From contig JBANAY010000004.1 in assembly GCA_037952775.1 (NCBI GenBank), positions 6,820,001 through 6,884,000 of the forward strand: 64,000 bases of DNA, read 5' to 3'. Numbering within the stretch: position 1 is the first letter of the stretch; each line of letters begins with the position of its first letter. This DNA comes from Clonostachys chloroleuca (lineage: Eukaryota; Ascomycota; Sordariomycetes; Hypocreales; Bionectriaceae). The notes beneath the pieces were generated by a model. The model was not told the DNA's origin. It worked only from the letters and a program-made list of their open reading frames with translations, and did not search any database. Below, in pieces: positions 24,265 to 34,429 of this stretch. A program made the position numbers and the translations under genes.

Positions 24265-24500
24265 TAATAGTTAGATTAATTTATATTAAATAGGATTTAT
24301 AGTAGATTAGAATTAAACTAATTAGAGAGTTATTCTGAGTAGTATAATTAGATTATTATAAACTATATAATAGGAGTTACTATTAATATATAAGTATTAT
24401 AGAGCTAGTTTTAATAGATATATAGATAATTATATTAAATAACTATCTAAAGGAGTATTATACTATAGAAATAAATATATATATATACTAATATATTTAC
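24265..24500 (-). repeat. Copy 4 of the dispersed AT-rich repeat, inverted
   Basis: Reverse complement of the 301-545 repeat, including AGTATTATAGAGCTAG and GAGTTATTCTGAGTAGTATA. Just beyond it, TTAAAGTAAAGTTATT resembles the sequence beside the partial copy at 6145, which could mark a shared element end. Confidence 0.55.
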
Positions 24501-24904
24501 TAAGGCTTTACTTTCTCTTTACTTAGGCTTTACTTATTTAAAGTAAAGTTATTCCTATTAGTTATTAAGATAGATTAGTAATATCTATTTAATATATAAC
24601 TTTCTATAGCCTGGAAATAGTCTTTATTTATAATATTAATAAATTATTCTATATAATAAATAATATTATTTATTATAGTTTAACTAAATATAAGAGAATT
24701 ACTTATTTTATTTTTATATTAGAAGTTTATAGTATAATTATTAGTATTAATATTATATATATAATTTTAACTATCTTTTAGATAATTACTAACTAATTAT
24801 CTTTTCTCTTTATTCTACTAATTATTTATACTAATTTATATCCTTTATATAAATACTTAATTAAATTTAGAACTATAAAGAAGAAAAAACTAATAATTAA
24901 TATT

Positions 24905-25132
24905 TATTATACTTAAAACTAGCTATAACCAGCTTAGTACTATAGATATATTATTTATACTTAGCTATAGGGTAGCCGGGTTCTAATAGGTTATAGTTAA
25001 AACCTAGGTTTATAATACCTTTACTTATATATAAGGTAGTATAATTCTAAAGGCTTAAATTCTCTTCTATCTATTAGCTATTTCTAACCCTTTTATAGAG
25101 AGCTCTATATAGCCCCTGTTTATAATATAATA
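24905..25132 (-). repeat. Solo LTR of the same gypsy family
   Basis: 228 bp aligned end to end with the LTRs at 12984 and 22468. It is flanked by a perfect 5-bp target duplication ATATT (24900-24904 and 25133-25137), with no internal region beside it. The start has become TATTATAC from TGTTATAC. A solo LTR arises by recombination between the two LTRs of an inserted element. More RIP damage than the LTRs of the complete element. Confidence 0.85.
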
Positions 25133-25149
25133 ATATTATAATATTATAT

Positions 25150-26125
25150 TAGTTATTATTATATAGTATAACTAATTATATATAAATAGATATTAAGTTA
25201 ATATTAAATCTATATTATTTCTAATAAAAATATTCTATAGCTATAAATATATACTATACTTATAGAGATAAAATAACTAATAACCTTATATAAATAGCTT
25301 TTCTTATTCCTAAATATATATAATTTTAAATTAAACTAAAACTAATTCTAATATACTCCAGCCTAATATAAATAATACCCTAATCTAAATATAAATAAAA
25401 AAAATATAAAATTTAAATAATTAATTTTTAAAAGCTATCTTTATTTTAATTATCTTAATATAGTATATAATATACTAAAACTATAAGTTATATATTAAGC
25501 TATAATAGATTTATATAAGAGAATAACTATTCTTAAGATATAGTATTTACTTAAGCTTATCTTAATTCTCTATAAGTTCTTATAGTAGTAGTTATAGATA
25601 GTAGGCTATATAAAGTAATAGACTAAGTAAATATAGCTACTGGATCTATAATACTAAGAGTAGCTTTATTATTATAAGTAGATCTTTAACTAATTAGAGG
25701 GATATATTATAACTATATTTAGTAAATAGCTATATTAGATTATCTTAGATAATTATTATTATTATTTTAAAAGTTTTATTAGAAATATTAATTAAATTCT
25801 AAGAGATTAGAATATTTATATTAAATATTATAGCTATTTAAGATATCTAGTAATTAATTAATTAAGTAATTAATAGTAAGATATAATTAATTAATTAATT
25901 ATAATAAGCTTTAAATTAGAAAGGAAATATAGTTATTATTATTAGATAATAAGCTTCCCCCTTTAGGAGCTATAGCTATAGCTAGATTATTTATATATCT
26001 AGCTATATAAATACCTTCTATTATTAGAGTTTTTATAAGATTAATACCTATACCTAGGCTAAAAGTATAATATTTTAACTTTATCTTATAGTATTAAAGG
26101 TTTAGATATAAACTACTAATTATAT
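25150..26125 (+). repeat. Uninterrupted inverted copy of the 1-kb repeat (empty site)
   Basis: Its reverse complement matches 12897-12983 followed directly by 22697-23595, with one TTAAT where the gypsy element sits in the other copy. It therefore preserves the pre-insertion arrangement. Differences are transitions. No coding content is readable. Confidence 0.7.
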
Positions 26126-26690
26126 TCTTAAAAAATATATATTAGATTATATATTACCTGATCTTAGAATATACTCTTATTTATAGTAAAACTAATAAAA
26201 AAAAATTATATTAGTTATATAAATTCTATAAATTAATTAAAATCTAATAAATTAATAATAAGAATAATTTTACTAATTATTTTACTAAATCTACTTTAAA
26301 TTATTTATTAGAATAGTTTATTAATAATAATTTAGTTATTATATAATAAAAAAGCTGAATTATATATAATTAATATAACTAATTAAATTTAATAATATAT
26401 AGATTTAATAAGTATATATTAGGTTTTTATTAAATAAGCTTTATATTTTATAATAGATAGAGTTTCTTATATTTTATAGCTTATATTTATATTTAATATT
26501 TTGATATTATATAGAGATCTATATTTTTAAAGGGTATTTTCTACTTATATCTTATATATCTATTTCCTTTTAGAATAAAAAGAAAAAGAAAAGATTATTT
26601 ATATAGATAATGGATATTAGCTTATTAATATCCAGGTTTATTAATTAGATAACTAATTATATATTATCTAACCTTCAGCTAGCTCCTACT
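26126..26690. repeat. AT-rich block ending at the GH51 remnant
   Basis: RIP-type sequence with no readable protein. Composition returns to normal around 26690-26760, just before the truncated glycosidase gene, so this block has replaced the 5' half of that gene. Confidence 0.6.
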
Positions 26691-26835
26691 ATAACAGATA
26701 GAACTTATCCTAATTATTATATTTTACTCCTTTTATTACTTTTGCTTTACTATACAGCTGCTAGTCAAACCACATTGACCTTTCACTGACCGAGATCTAC
26801 TCAAGGTTAGAATGAGGATCATTTCTCAAGTGGAA

Positions 26836-27777
26836 TGTCGTCTTACAACGAATATCGATTTCAAATGTTTTTCGATGCGATTAGTGAAAGATACCCGCAC
26901 CTCCAAATTATTTCTTCCACGGTCAAAATGGATCCCATTCCGAAGGGAGCAGTTTTAGATTACCACGATTATGGTGTAGGTCATGTTACTTTGATTCGTT
27001 GACATTGACCTTTCTAATGAACCACAGAACCCAGATGGAGCTGTGAGAAATTTCGCCCTATTTGACGATCAGGATGAGAGCAACAAAGTCCTTGTTGGAG
27101 AATATGGTGTCGCAAGAAACAACTGCAATGAAGTTCTCTGGAAAGATCACAGAAAGCGACCATGGTGGATTGCTCGTGTAGCAGAAGCTGTTTTCTATTT
27201 GGGCGTCGAGCGAAATCCTGACAAAGTTTTTGGGTGTGCTTTTGCGCCCCTGCTGCAAAACATTGAATCCTATCAGTGGAATGTAGGCGCCTCATATCTT
27301 TTTTGTATTGAATCCATGGATTCTATGATGAATAGCTGACTGAATTAGCCTAACCTCATCACATTCAACGCAAACACATCCGTGATCCCCAAATCTACAA
27401 GTTTTCACGTCATGGGGCTCCTGTCCAATAACAGATTCACTACCCTCTTGTCTGTCGAGTATTCAGAAGAATATGATCCCCGATTCTGGGTCGCTGGTCT
27501 GAATGATGATATAAATACCTACGTTTGGAAAGGTGCCGTGTACAATACGACTACGGAAGGAGAATTCGAGATCAACTTTCCCGGATCACAGTAAGGAGCA
27601 GTTGCAGAGCTTACCGTCCTGACTGCGCCAGATGCTTTCTCTGAGAATGTATTTGGGGAGCCCGATCTTGTTGATACAAAAAGAACCAGATTAGAAGCCG
27701 GACAGAAGGGGTTCACGTTTGCTCTTCCTCAGTGGTCTGTGGCCGTTTTGAGTTGGAATTATACATCTGCCACGTAG
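26836..27777 (+). pseudogene. 5'-truncated GH51 alpha-L-arabinofuranosidase remnant
   Basis: Three exons can be joined in frame. They begin at NEDHFSSG, matching the GNE acid/base segment of GH51, with a TTAG acceptor just before it. They continue through KVLVGEYG (the Glu is the catalytic nucleophile position), WWIARVAEAVFYLGVERN, FAPLLQNIESYQWN, then PNLITFNANTS and the C-terminal beta-sandwich ending NYTSAT. Introns are about 26974-27025 (GTAGGT...CACAG) and 27284-27354 (GTAGGC...ATTAG, branch CTGAC). The first part of the catalytic barrel is missing, replaced by AT-rich DNA, and an in-frame TAA follows FPGSQ at 27592-27594. The family removes arabinose from arabinoxylan outside the cell. 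It cannot make an active enzyme. Confidence 0.85.
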
Positions 27778-28257
27778 ATGTTACTACAACCACAGATGCC
27801 TGATAGACACATGTATCGGAATAATTTAAGGAGATTCCGGGAGAAGTGATGAAGGAGAAGAAACTTTAGGAGGTCCAAGACATCTCAGCTGGGAAGACAG
27901 AAGTTACTTACGTTTAGAGAGTGAGGAGTAAGTCAATCATTATTGATGAATATTCTGTGTTGATAGTGATTTACTGTCCTCTCATTAGAATTCCTCGTGT
28001 GGTTTTGATGGGTACTCATCGTACGTGATATTGAACTCAATATAATACATTTCTGGTTACAGGTCAGCTAAATATTGTACCTTAGTTTGCGTAGCTATTA
28101 TCTAACTCTGTGTAAACTGTCTTGCTCGCATGAGCAGTCACACCGTAGAAGCTCTGGTTTCTTTCATCAATAGCAAAGAGGACTTGGATTTGGTGTTAGT
28201 ATTTGTCACAATTACCAGAGAATTGCATGAGGTATCATCACCCTGTATATTCCAGGC
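27778..28257. other. Downstream region of the GH51 remnant
   Basis: Near-normal composition, no supported gene. An open frame at 28130-28312 begins MSSHTVEALVSFINSK but matches nothing recognised and is out of frame with the membrane-protein fragment that follows. The two may be pieces of one decayed gene. Confidence 0.35.
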
Positions 28258-28509
28258 TTTGTGCCAAATTTGTTCCGTGAGATTGACCGATGGGCGAATT
28301 GGAATCTCTTAGACCTTTTCACCTTTATCTTTCTTGTCATCGCAAGCTGTGCTTTCCTTGAAGGGCTAATAGCCGTAGTTAGTGTATTGTATTTCTTTGG
28401 GAACACGCTGTTCTGGGCGTTGGCGTTGGGATCTGGATTTGCCTTGATATCGGCCTCGATGTCGTCTTCCTTAAATGTCTTTCGAAAGTTGGAGACTTCG
28501 GCTTTGTGA
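28258..28509 (+). pseudogene. C-terminal fragment of a hypothetical membrane protein
   Basis: An open frame without a proper ATG reads FVPNLFREIDRWANWNLL and then two hydrophobic helices (LFTFIFLVIASCAFLEG and LIAVVSVLYFFGNTLFWALA). The aromatic-rich start and paired helices look like the tail of a fungal multi-pass protein of unknown function. No start codon or convincing upstream exon is seen, because the preceding frame ends in TGA about 30 bp before. It lies between a dead glycosidase and a dead transposon, so it is most likely a relic. Confidence 0.4.
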
Positions 28510-28610
28510 AACTATTCGTAGTTGAGAAAGATTGCAAGATACCTAAACTAACCTAGCAAAAGTTTACAACTACCCCCACCATAACACCACATACCTATTC
28601 CAACCTTCCA

Positions 28611-29820
28611 ATTTAGATTATATATTTTTAGCCTAAAAAGTATCTAATTAGAATAATAAATATATTTCTAGATAGCCTAAAGCTAGTAGATTAATATTTT
28701 ATATACTATCTGTATATATAGATAACTAAATATAATCTATTAGATAGTAACTCTATTAATCTATATATTTAAGGCTGGAGGATATCTTACTATACCTACT
28801 AAATATATTCTATAAAAATTACTCTATTAGCTGTATTATTTTTAAGATAATAAAGTAAGGGATATCTCTTCCTTAATTAATACTTAAGAAGACTCTAAAT
28901 ATTCTCTATTAAGCTTAAATCTAGAGAATAAGAAAGCTACTCTAGTAGCTTAATCCTATATATAGCTAGTTATACTATAGAGCTCTTAGATATATAAATC
29001 CTTATATTATCCTATTAAAATCTTCTGGTTCTATTATATAATAATAGAAGCTCCTTATAGAGAGCTTTTTAATAGCTCTAAACTATATAGCCCTTATAAG
29101 AGGTATTATTATTATAAGTTATTAGTATAAATAGTATTCTTTCTATCTTCTAGATTCCTCTCTAATATATCTAAGAAAGTATAGACTAATTATAATCTAT
29201 TTTATTAATAAGCTCTTTATTATACTTCTTATAAGGGTACTGGAAGAGATATATATTAGGATTATCTAATTTACTCTAAATAGAAACTTTATCCGAGTTA
29301 ATTATCTAAGTATATAAGCTACTATATAAGACCCTTATCTTTAAAGAGTAATATCTTAACTAAATCCTTAATATCCTCTAACTAAGCTTATACCTAATAA
29401 AGCTAGATAACTACTATTTCTATTATTAGCTTCAGTTTTTTTATAGCTTTTTATTTATACTTAAAATAGCTATATATAATATATTAAACTATATTAATAC
29501 TAATATAGCTATCTACCTTAGCTATTAGAGCTCCCTATATAATATTATAATCTTTATATACTATATATATAATATATTACTTCTCTATCTTTATAAGCTT
29601 ATTAGGCTACCCGGATCTTAGCTTATAATCTATAGAGCCTGTTTCCTTAAACTGCTTTTTAAGGGCTAAGACTATAGTATATATAGTCTGGAACTTGCGA
29701 GCAACTGTATATACGGACCTTCCTGTAGCTAGCTGCTCTAATATAGCTCCTTTTGCTTCAGGAGAAAATTAGTAGCCTTAACTATGATTTCCTGATATCT
29801 TGACTCTAAAGCGATATATT
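28611..29820 (-). mobile_element. RIP-degraded Tc1/mariner-type transposon remnant
   Basis: Reading the minus strand from 29770 gives LSPEAKGAI-like and ATGRSVYTVARKFQT (helix-turn-helix at the transposase N-terminus), then GALIAKVDSYISINIV, with the order expected of Tc1-like transposases, interrupted by many TAG/TAA codons. The N-terminal 100 bp are least damaged. Terminal inverted repeats could not be fixed with certainty; the limits given are where composition changes. Confidence 0.55.
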
Positions 29821-30975
29821 TTACTTATAAATTGGCTGTGTTGTGTGTGTTGAAAGAAGGAGGTTGGGTCGCGAACGCGTCGGCGCGAAAAGGCGGTGGG
29901 GTCGGGTGGTCGCAAACTTTTGTACACCCACTGTAATAAGGGGTGTAGTGCTAATAGGGTGTTTGACCTCTCTGGCCGACTGCAACAGTGCGAGTGGCGA
30001 GACTCCTACAGCCAAGAAAGTATTGTTAAAGTTAATCATGAAATAAAGGAACTTCCTTCCAAGAAAGATTTCTTGACTGCTTATACACTCACATCATTAT
30101 CTCATCGCCTGAAAAGCCCTGATAATAGCCAGAAATAAGATGGCTTAGTTCCGCTTTATTGCCTCTTTTACCCTCGATTCCACTAAGCCTTCAAGATCTT
30201 TTGCTTCTCGTTGAGGAGTGTTTGGAACTTCGGCGCTATGTTTGACACATAACGCGCCGTTAAATTCCCTTACGGCCGGTAACACAAAAAGCCCTCTGAA
30301 AAATCACGTAAGATATTGCCTTTGTCGACAATATTGTGTTGGAAGTGTACGTAATAAAAGGTTCCAGACATTGAATTTTATGTCAACTCATCTATACAAT
30401 TTATCAGAGATGAGACATTCTTGTGCTCCAACATCAGATTGTTCGCTTAGTGTTGCCTCTAAGGATGAAAGAACCAGCATAAAATAGTAAATAAAGCTCC
30501 GAATATAGCAATGATGACGGAAAGAAGGAAGTCTCTTGGGGCGGAGGAGTAAGACTGAGCGATGTTATACTGCGACACATGCACTGCAAGGCCAAGATGC
30601 CAGTCTGTTCTTATTACTTCAATGGCCACAACAAATCGGGGAACCTGGGCAGAAGTCCGTTTTCAACTATTTATAGTCTAGTCCATACTGTAGCAATACA
30701 TGGGAACTTGATGGCTAAAGTAAACTAAAATACAGAAGTCTTCTAACACAGTGCAAGTAAGTGAATTCATCGCACGGACAGTACATTCTTCTGTGTAGCA
30801 GGATGCCTCAGCAGAGGTGTGTTCTTTTCTTCAGGGCCTCGACCCTGGCTATATATCCGCCAACGTTATTATTTAAGTATACTTCACATTTTTATGATTC
30901 CGCTAATCACATCTCTGATAGTTCAATACGTTATCACGGCATATATATCATGTCAGGCTGGGACTTGGGTTAAGA
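29821..30975. other. Gene-poor region of normal composition
   Basis: About 1.15 kb with several short overlapping open frames, none resembling a known family and none with consistent splice signals. The frame 30761-30973 ends in the same reading frame as the hypothetical gene that follows, so an upstream exon of that gene could lie here. Confidence 0.4.
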
Positions 30976-31978
30976 AAGCCTCACCGTCTTAGACATATGG
31001 CTTTCCGTCAGACCTCAGAATGAAGCCGATATCATCAACCCTTCATCCTCATCTACTACCAAAGTCGCCGCAGACACTCTTCTTACCTATCTCATATCTC
31101 AGCCTGGAACGCACGCGGACGAGTTTGATGAGTTTGTCGATCGTTCTGCACGTCTCCATCATGCCCTCATCGAGTTCTGTCTCTTTTATCCCCGCTCCAT
31201 GGACTGGGGCATAACAGTTCTATACGAAGTTATAAAAAATACGCCAGCTGATGCCGTCAGCACACTTGGCGAGGGGCCAGAAGGAGCACGACTATATCTT
31301 GAAAGATTCTTTGGGGATTGCCTGTCCCTCTACCAAGATGGGACGAGACCCAAGGTGGGCACGAAGCCTAGGGACAGGCTAGGTGCGAAGGATCCATTTC
31401 TAGTGCAATTCTCGGCAGAAGAAATAGAAGAGCGCACAGACAATGTGATAGACAAGATGGCAAACCTGAGGAAGAGTAGGTGGAAGACCATCATTTTCGG
31501 GTGTTTCTCGGCGCGCTGTCATGTTCTGGACACACTGGTGCATCCATATAAAGAAGCTTTGGTCCAGCGGCTACTGGAGTTACTAGACCTTCAGCTAGAC
31601 CTGACGAAGCAGGAGTGGAACAAGGTCGACTGCGTCGGTCTCCTGACTATGCTCAGATGATCCGCTTCATATCTCCTCTCAACTTTGCCGGCAGAGCAGC
31701 GAAAGGTGAAGCAGCAAGAGTGGATCAAGGGTCTGAACAACCTGCTTTCATCAAGCCACGAAGGAAGAGAAGCGGAGGATAAGGCCGATGACATTCAAGT
31801 CAAATCTCATGGAGCGGTAAGATTTTGATCACACGAGTTTTCCCCTTCTGTTTTGAGCCTTATCGCAATATGATTAACTGAGTAACCTTTTGTATAGTTG
31901 GCGCTCAAAAACCTCAGAGCTGGGGGGCTTAATGAATCCAGCGCGGATCATTTCAATGTTCGATACTGGACGTTATAG
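30976..31978 (+). pseudogene. Hypothetical protein gene with a single in-frame TGA
   Basis: One frame is open from 30976 with coding-like content (QPGTHADEFDEFVDR, RLHHALIEFCLFYPRSMDWG), continues through the first ATG at 31199 and stops at TGA 31658-31660 after VGLLTMLR. The same frame then resumes as SASYLLSTLPAEQRKVKQQE to a clean intron 31817-31897 (GTAAGA...GTATAG) and ends at TAG 31978. Both sides of the TGA look coding, so a single nonsense change (CGA to TGA would suffice) has probably broken the gene. No ATG exists in the open part before 31199, so a 5' exon is missing. No family is recognised. The predicted protein is helical and soluble. Confidence 0.5.
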
Positions 31979-32508
31979 ATCAAGGCCCTTTGATATGAAG
32001 AAAATAAGGATGTTTGAGGGTCGTAATCTTACATCCTACTCCCGCACGCTCGCTTAATTGGCTTCCGGTTGCAAATAGTATTTCTTGGACTTGCAACGAC
32101 CCTAAAATTATGAGCGTAGTGGTGATGGATAACCATAGCATCAATGATATTGGCTTGTTAGATTCTTATTATTAATTACCGCTAAACCTATATCATGTAT
32201 GAGGGATTTGGTAGCGGGCGTCTTCCTCCACGGTGTAATTTCCCTCGTAAACTTCAACTACAGATCAACCAACCCTTTTCATCATAGAGAAGTCAACTAT
32301 CACTTTTCTCTCGCCAATAGCTTAAATCTTAAATGTGAGAAACATGCTCCAGGGGGGCTAGCGACAGTTACGAGCTACCCGCATATCCTAGACCTATCAG
32401 TATCAAGCAATGCTAAAGTAAGGACTATGATCACTGCTTGACTCGTAGATCCCAGTTGTTGTCGCACGGTTCGAACTTGACGTTAAGGTAGATAAAATAT
32501 GAGTGCAG
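31979..32508. other. Intergenic region between convergent genes
   Basis: Holds the 3' flanks of the hypothetical gene (plus) and the SDR gene (minus). An 80-codon open frame at 32199 has no recognisable features. Nothing else is seen. Confidence 0.5.
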
Positions 32509-33447
32509 CTACTGCGTTTTTCCGGCTGCAGGTTTTACGTAGTTGTCCCGGTCTGTGCTGTTTGCCACTTCCTCCCATTCATCCATGATTTTGAGCGCGT
32601 CCTGGCTAACCTTCCTGCAAGTCTCCTGTGCCTCCGACCCTAGAACCAACCGCACTGGCACCGTCTTTCCTTCAGCGCATCCTGTCCCCTTTGCAATATC
32701 AATCATCCTAGCAACGCCCTTCTTTGCGTCACCAGGTCCATTCGTAAATTTTTCATCGAGCGTCGACATGGTGATGTCCATGAACTCGGTGTAGGCTGGC
32801 ACTCGATTCTTGGCGCACACGGCTTTGTTGTAGACTTCTGTATGGAAAAAGCCTGGCTCGACGCTCACGAGTTTGACGTTGGGCGCGAAGAAGCTGACCT
32901 CCTGAGCAATAGACTCGACAGCTCCTGCGAGGGCAAACTTGGCCGAGCAATAGGGCGTAGCGGCGGCGGCACCATGCCTAGAGTAATAAGAGCTGACATA
33001 TAGGATCGTGCCCTTCTTCAGCGGCCTCATCTTGCCCAGGGCGGCACGGGTGATGTTGAGTGGTCCGTAAAACATTGTCTTCATGGCAGCTTCAATATCC
33101 GCCTGCCTAGCCATTGTCTTCAAGTTAACAAAGTTCTTATCGCTAGGTCTTAGATGAACGCACCGAGTATCCTCAAAAGCACCAATTGCTAAGAATCCTG
33201 CATTGTTCACAATGACATCAATGCTCCCGTAGATCTCCCACGCCTCATTGATCTTGGCAGTAATGACATCTTCGGGAGAAGTGACATCCAGCTCGAGGAT
33301 CGCACAACCCGTCTCTTTGAGGTGAGTCAACCTTTCCTCAACGTTCCGACCGGTGGCAATCACATTATCGCCGGCAGCTCGAAGCTGACGGACAAATTCC
33401 TCACCAAAGCCGCTAGAGCAGCCGGTAATAAGCCATGTCTGGACCAT
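32509..33447 (-). CDS. Short-chain dehydrogenase/reductase (classical SDR)
   Basis: Start ATG at 33447 (MVQTWLITG), preferred over the upstream in-frame ATG because the Rossmann strand begins at once. A 57-nt intron at 33163-33107 (GTGCGT...GGCTAG, branch TTAAC) is likely. It is a multiple of three without a stop, so the frame reads through it, but its peptide (CVHLRPSDKNFVNLKTMA) does not fit the family. Spliced length is 293 aa. Motifs: TGCSSGFG at 8-15 (NAD(P) binding), NNAG at 81-84, catalytic Ser about 133-134, and Y147-x3-K151 in YCSAK. Family members interconvert alcohols and ketones. The PGFFHTEVY segment after the active site is typical of oxidoreductases related to retinol-dehydrogenase-like fungal SDRs. 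Substrate unknown. Confidence 0.88.
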   Translation of the reverse strand: MVQTWLITGCSSGFGEEFVRQLRAAGDNVIATGRNVEERLTHLKETGCAILELDVTSPEDVITAKINEAWEIYGSIDVIVNNAGFLAIGAFEDTRCVHLRPSDKNFVNLKTMARQADIEAAMKTMFYGPLNITRAALGKMRPLKKGTILYVSSYYSRHGAAAATPYCSAKFALAGAVESIAQEVSFFAPNVKLVSVEPGFFHTEVYNKAVCAKNRVPAYTEFMDITMSTLDEKFTNGPGDAKKGVARMIDIAKGTGCAEGKTVPVRLVLGSEAQETCRKVSQDALKIMDEWEEVANSTDRDNYVKPAAGKTQ

Positions 33448-34429
33448 TATATAAGCTGGCGTGTTAATCGTGTCTTCTGCGTATATGCTCGAATGAAAAA
33501 AGTAGTTTCCGGGGAACAATTATTTCCGCTCATAACAGAGGAATGGTTTAAGTAATATATCACCCTAGCTATGTCAACGACCGTTATGTAAGGGCAAATT
33601 GTTAGGTTATATAGGCAGGCATGACGTCCTCGGGTACAGCGGAAGCCCGCCTGGCGGTCGTGAGCAGCCAACCCTTGCATGCCATTGCAAGGAAGGGCGT
33701 CAGGGGGTGACTACCGGCAGGAACATCCAACTCAAATGTTTAGCCACTTTTGATGGATCTGCATTAAACCTTGCTGGTTACATACTGCTACTAAGTGCAT
33801 TCACTGTTATGATTTCTGGTGCAAGATTCAAGTCACTTCCATTGGGGAGTTGATGGCCTTCTTTCTCGCGTAGCAAGGAATTGGCTGTTGGCAGCCCCAA
33901 TAACTAGGCCAGGCAGCAGGGCAGCGGCTGAGACTTTCTCTCCGTCAGCGGAAATGATATTTGAAACTGAAGCATGATCAATTACATAAGCTATCGCGCA
34001 ATACAGATTACAAAGAAGAGATTGGATGGGGAAGCGGTCAGGACTCTCCTCAGCGGGGTATGGCCACGTATTTAAAACATCTAGTGCTTATTAATATCCA
34101 CTCTCTGATCCTCTCAGCACTGTGGTCAGATATGGAGAAAAATTAGCCTAGGCAAGCTCTTGCTCTGCTGCAGCACTTTTGAAATAACTACACACGAGGC
34201 TACTATATCCTTGTAGTTCAAACTTGCTGGTGTTCCTACCTACCCCGCCAGTCAGTACATCAGGCTAACCCTGGGCATTTCTGGCTCTTGTGTCGTAGAT
34301 CATCTATTGATGAGAAGATGGCTCCAGACGATGGACTGGCCGAAGAACAAGGGGAAAGCCCTCTCCATGAATGGACGAGTAAGCAGAGTTTACAGGAACG
34401 AATATCAATTTGGATAGCACTGATGAACA
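33448..34429. other. Divergent intergenic region, SDR and acyltransferase promoters
   Basis: About 980 bp between two divergently transcribed genes. An open frame at 34288-34548 (MCRRSSIDEKMAPDDG) overlaps the acyltransferase start in another frame; it could hold an upstream exon, but no good splice site links it in frame. No other structure was noticed. Confidence 0.4.

Noticed and set aside
28130..28509. One gene joining MSSHTVEALV and the two-helix fragment
   Set aside because: The only GT-AG pair between them gives a 24-nt intron, too short, and leaves the frames mismatched.
29821..30140. GC-normal segment after the second mariner as a Helitron or LINE end
   Set aside because: No terminal hairpin with CTRR end, no poly-A tail and no coding motif could be confirmed.
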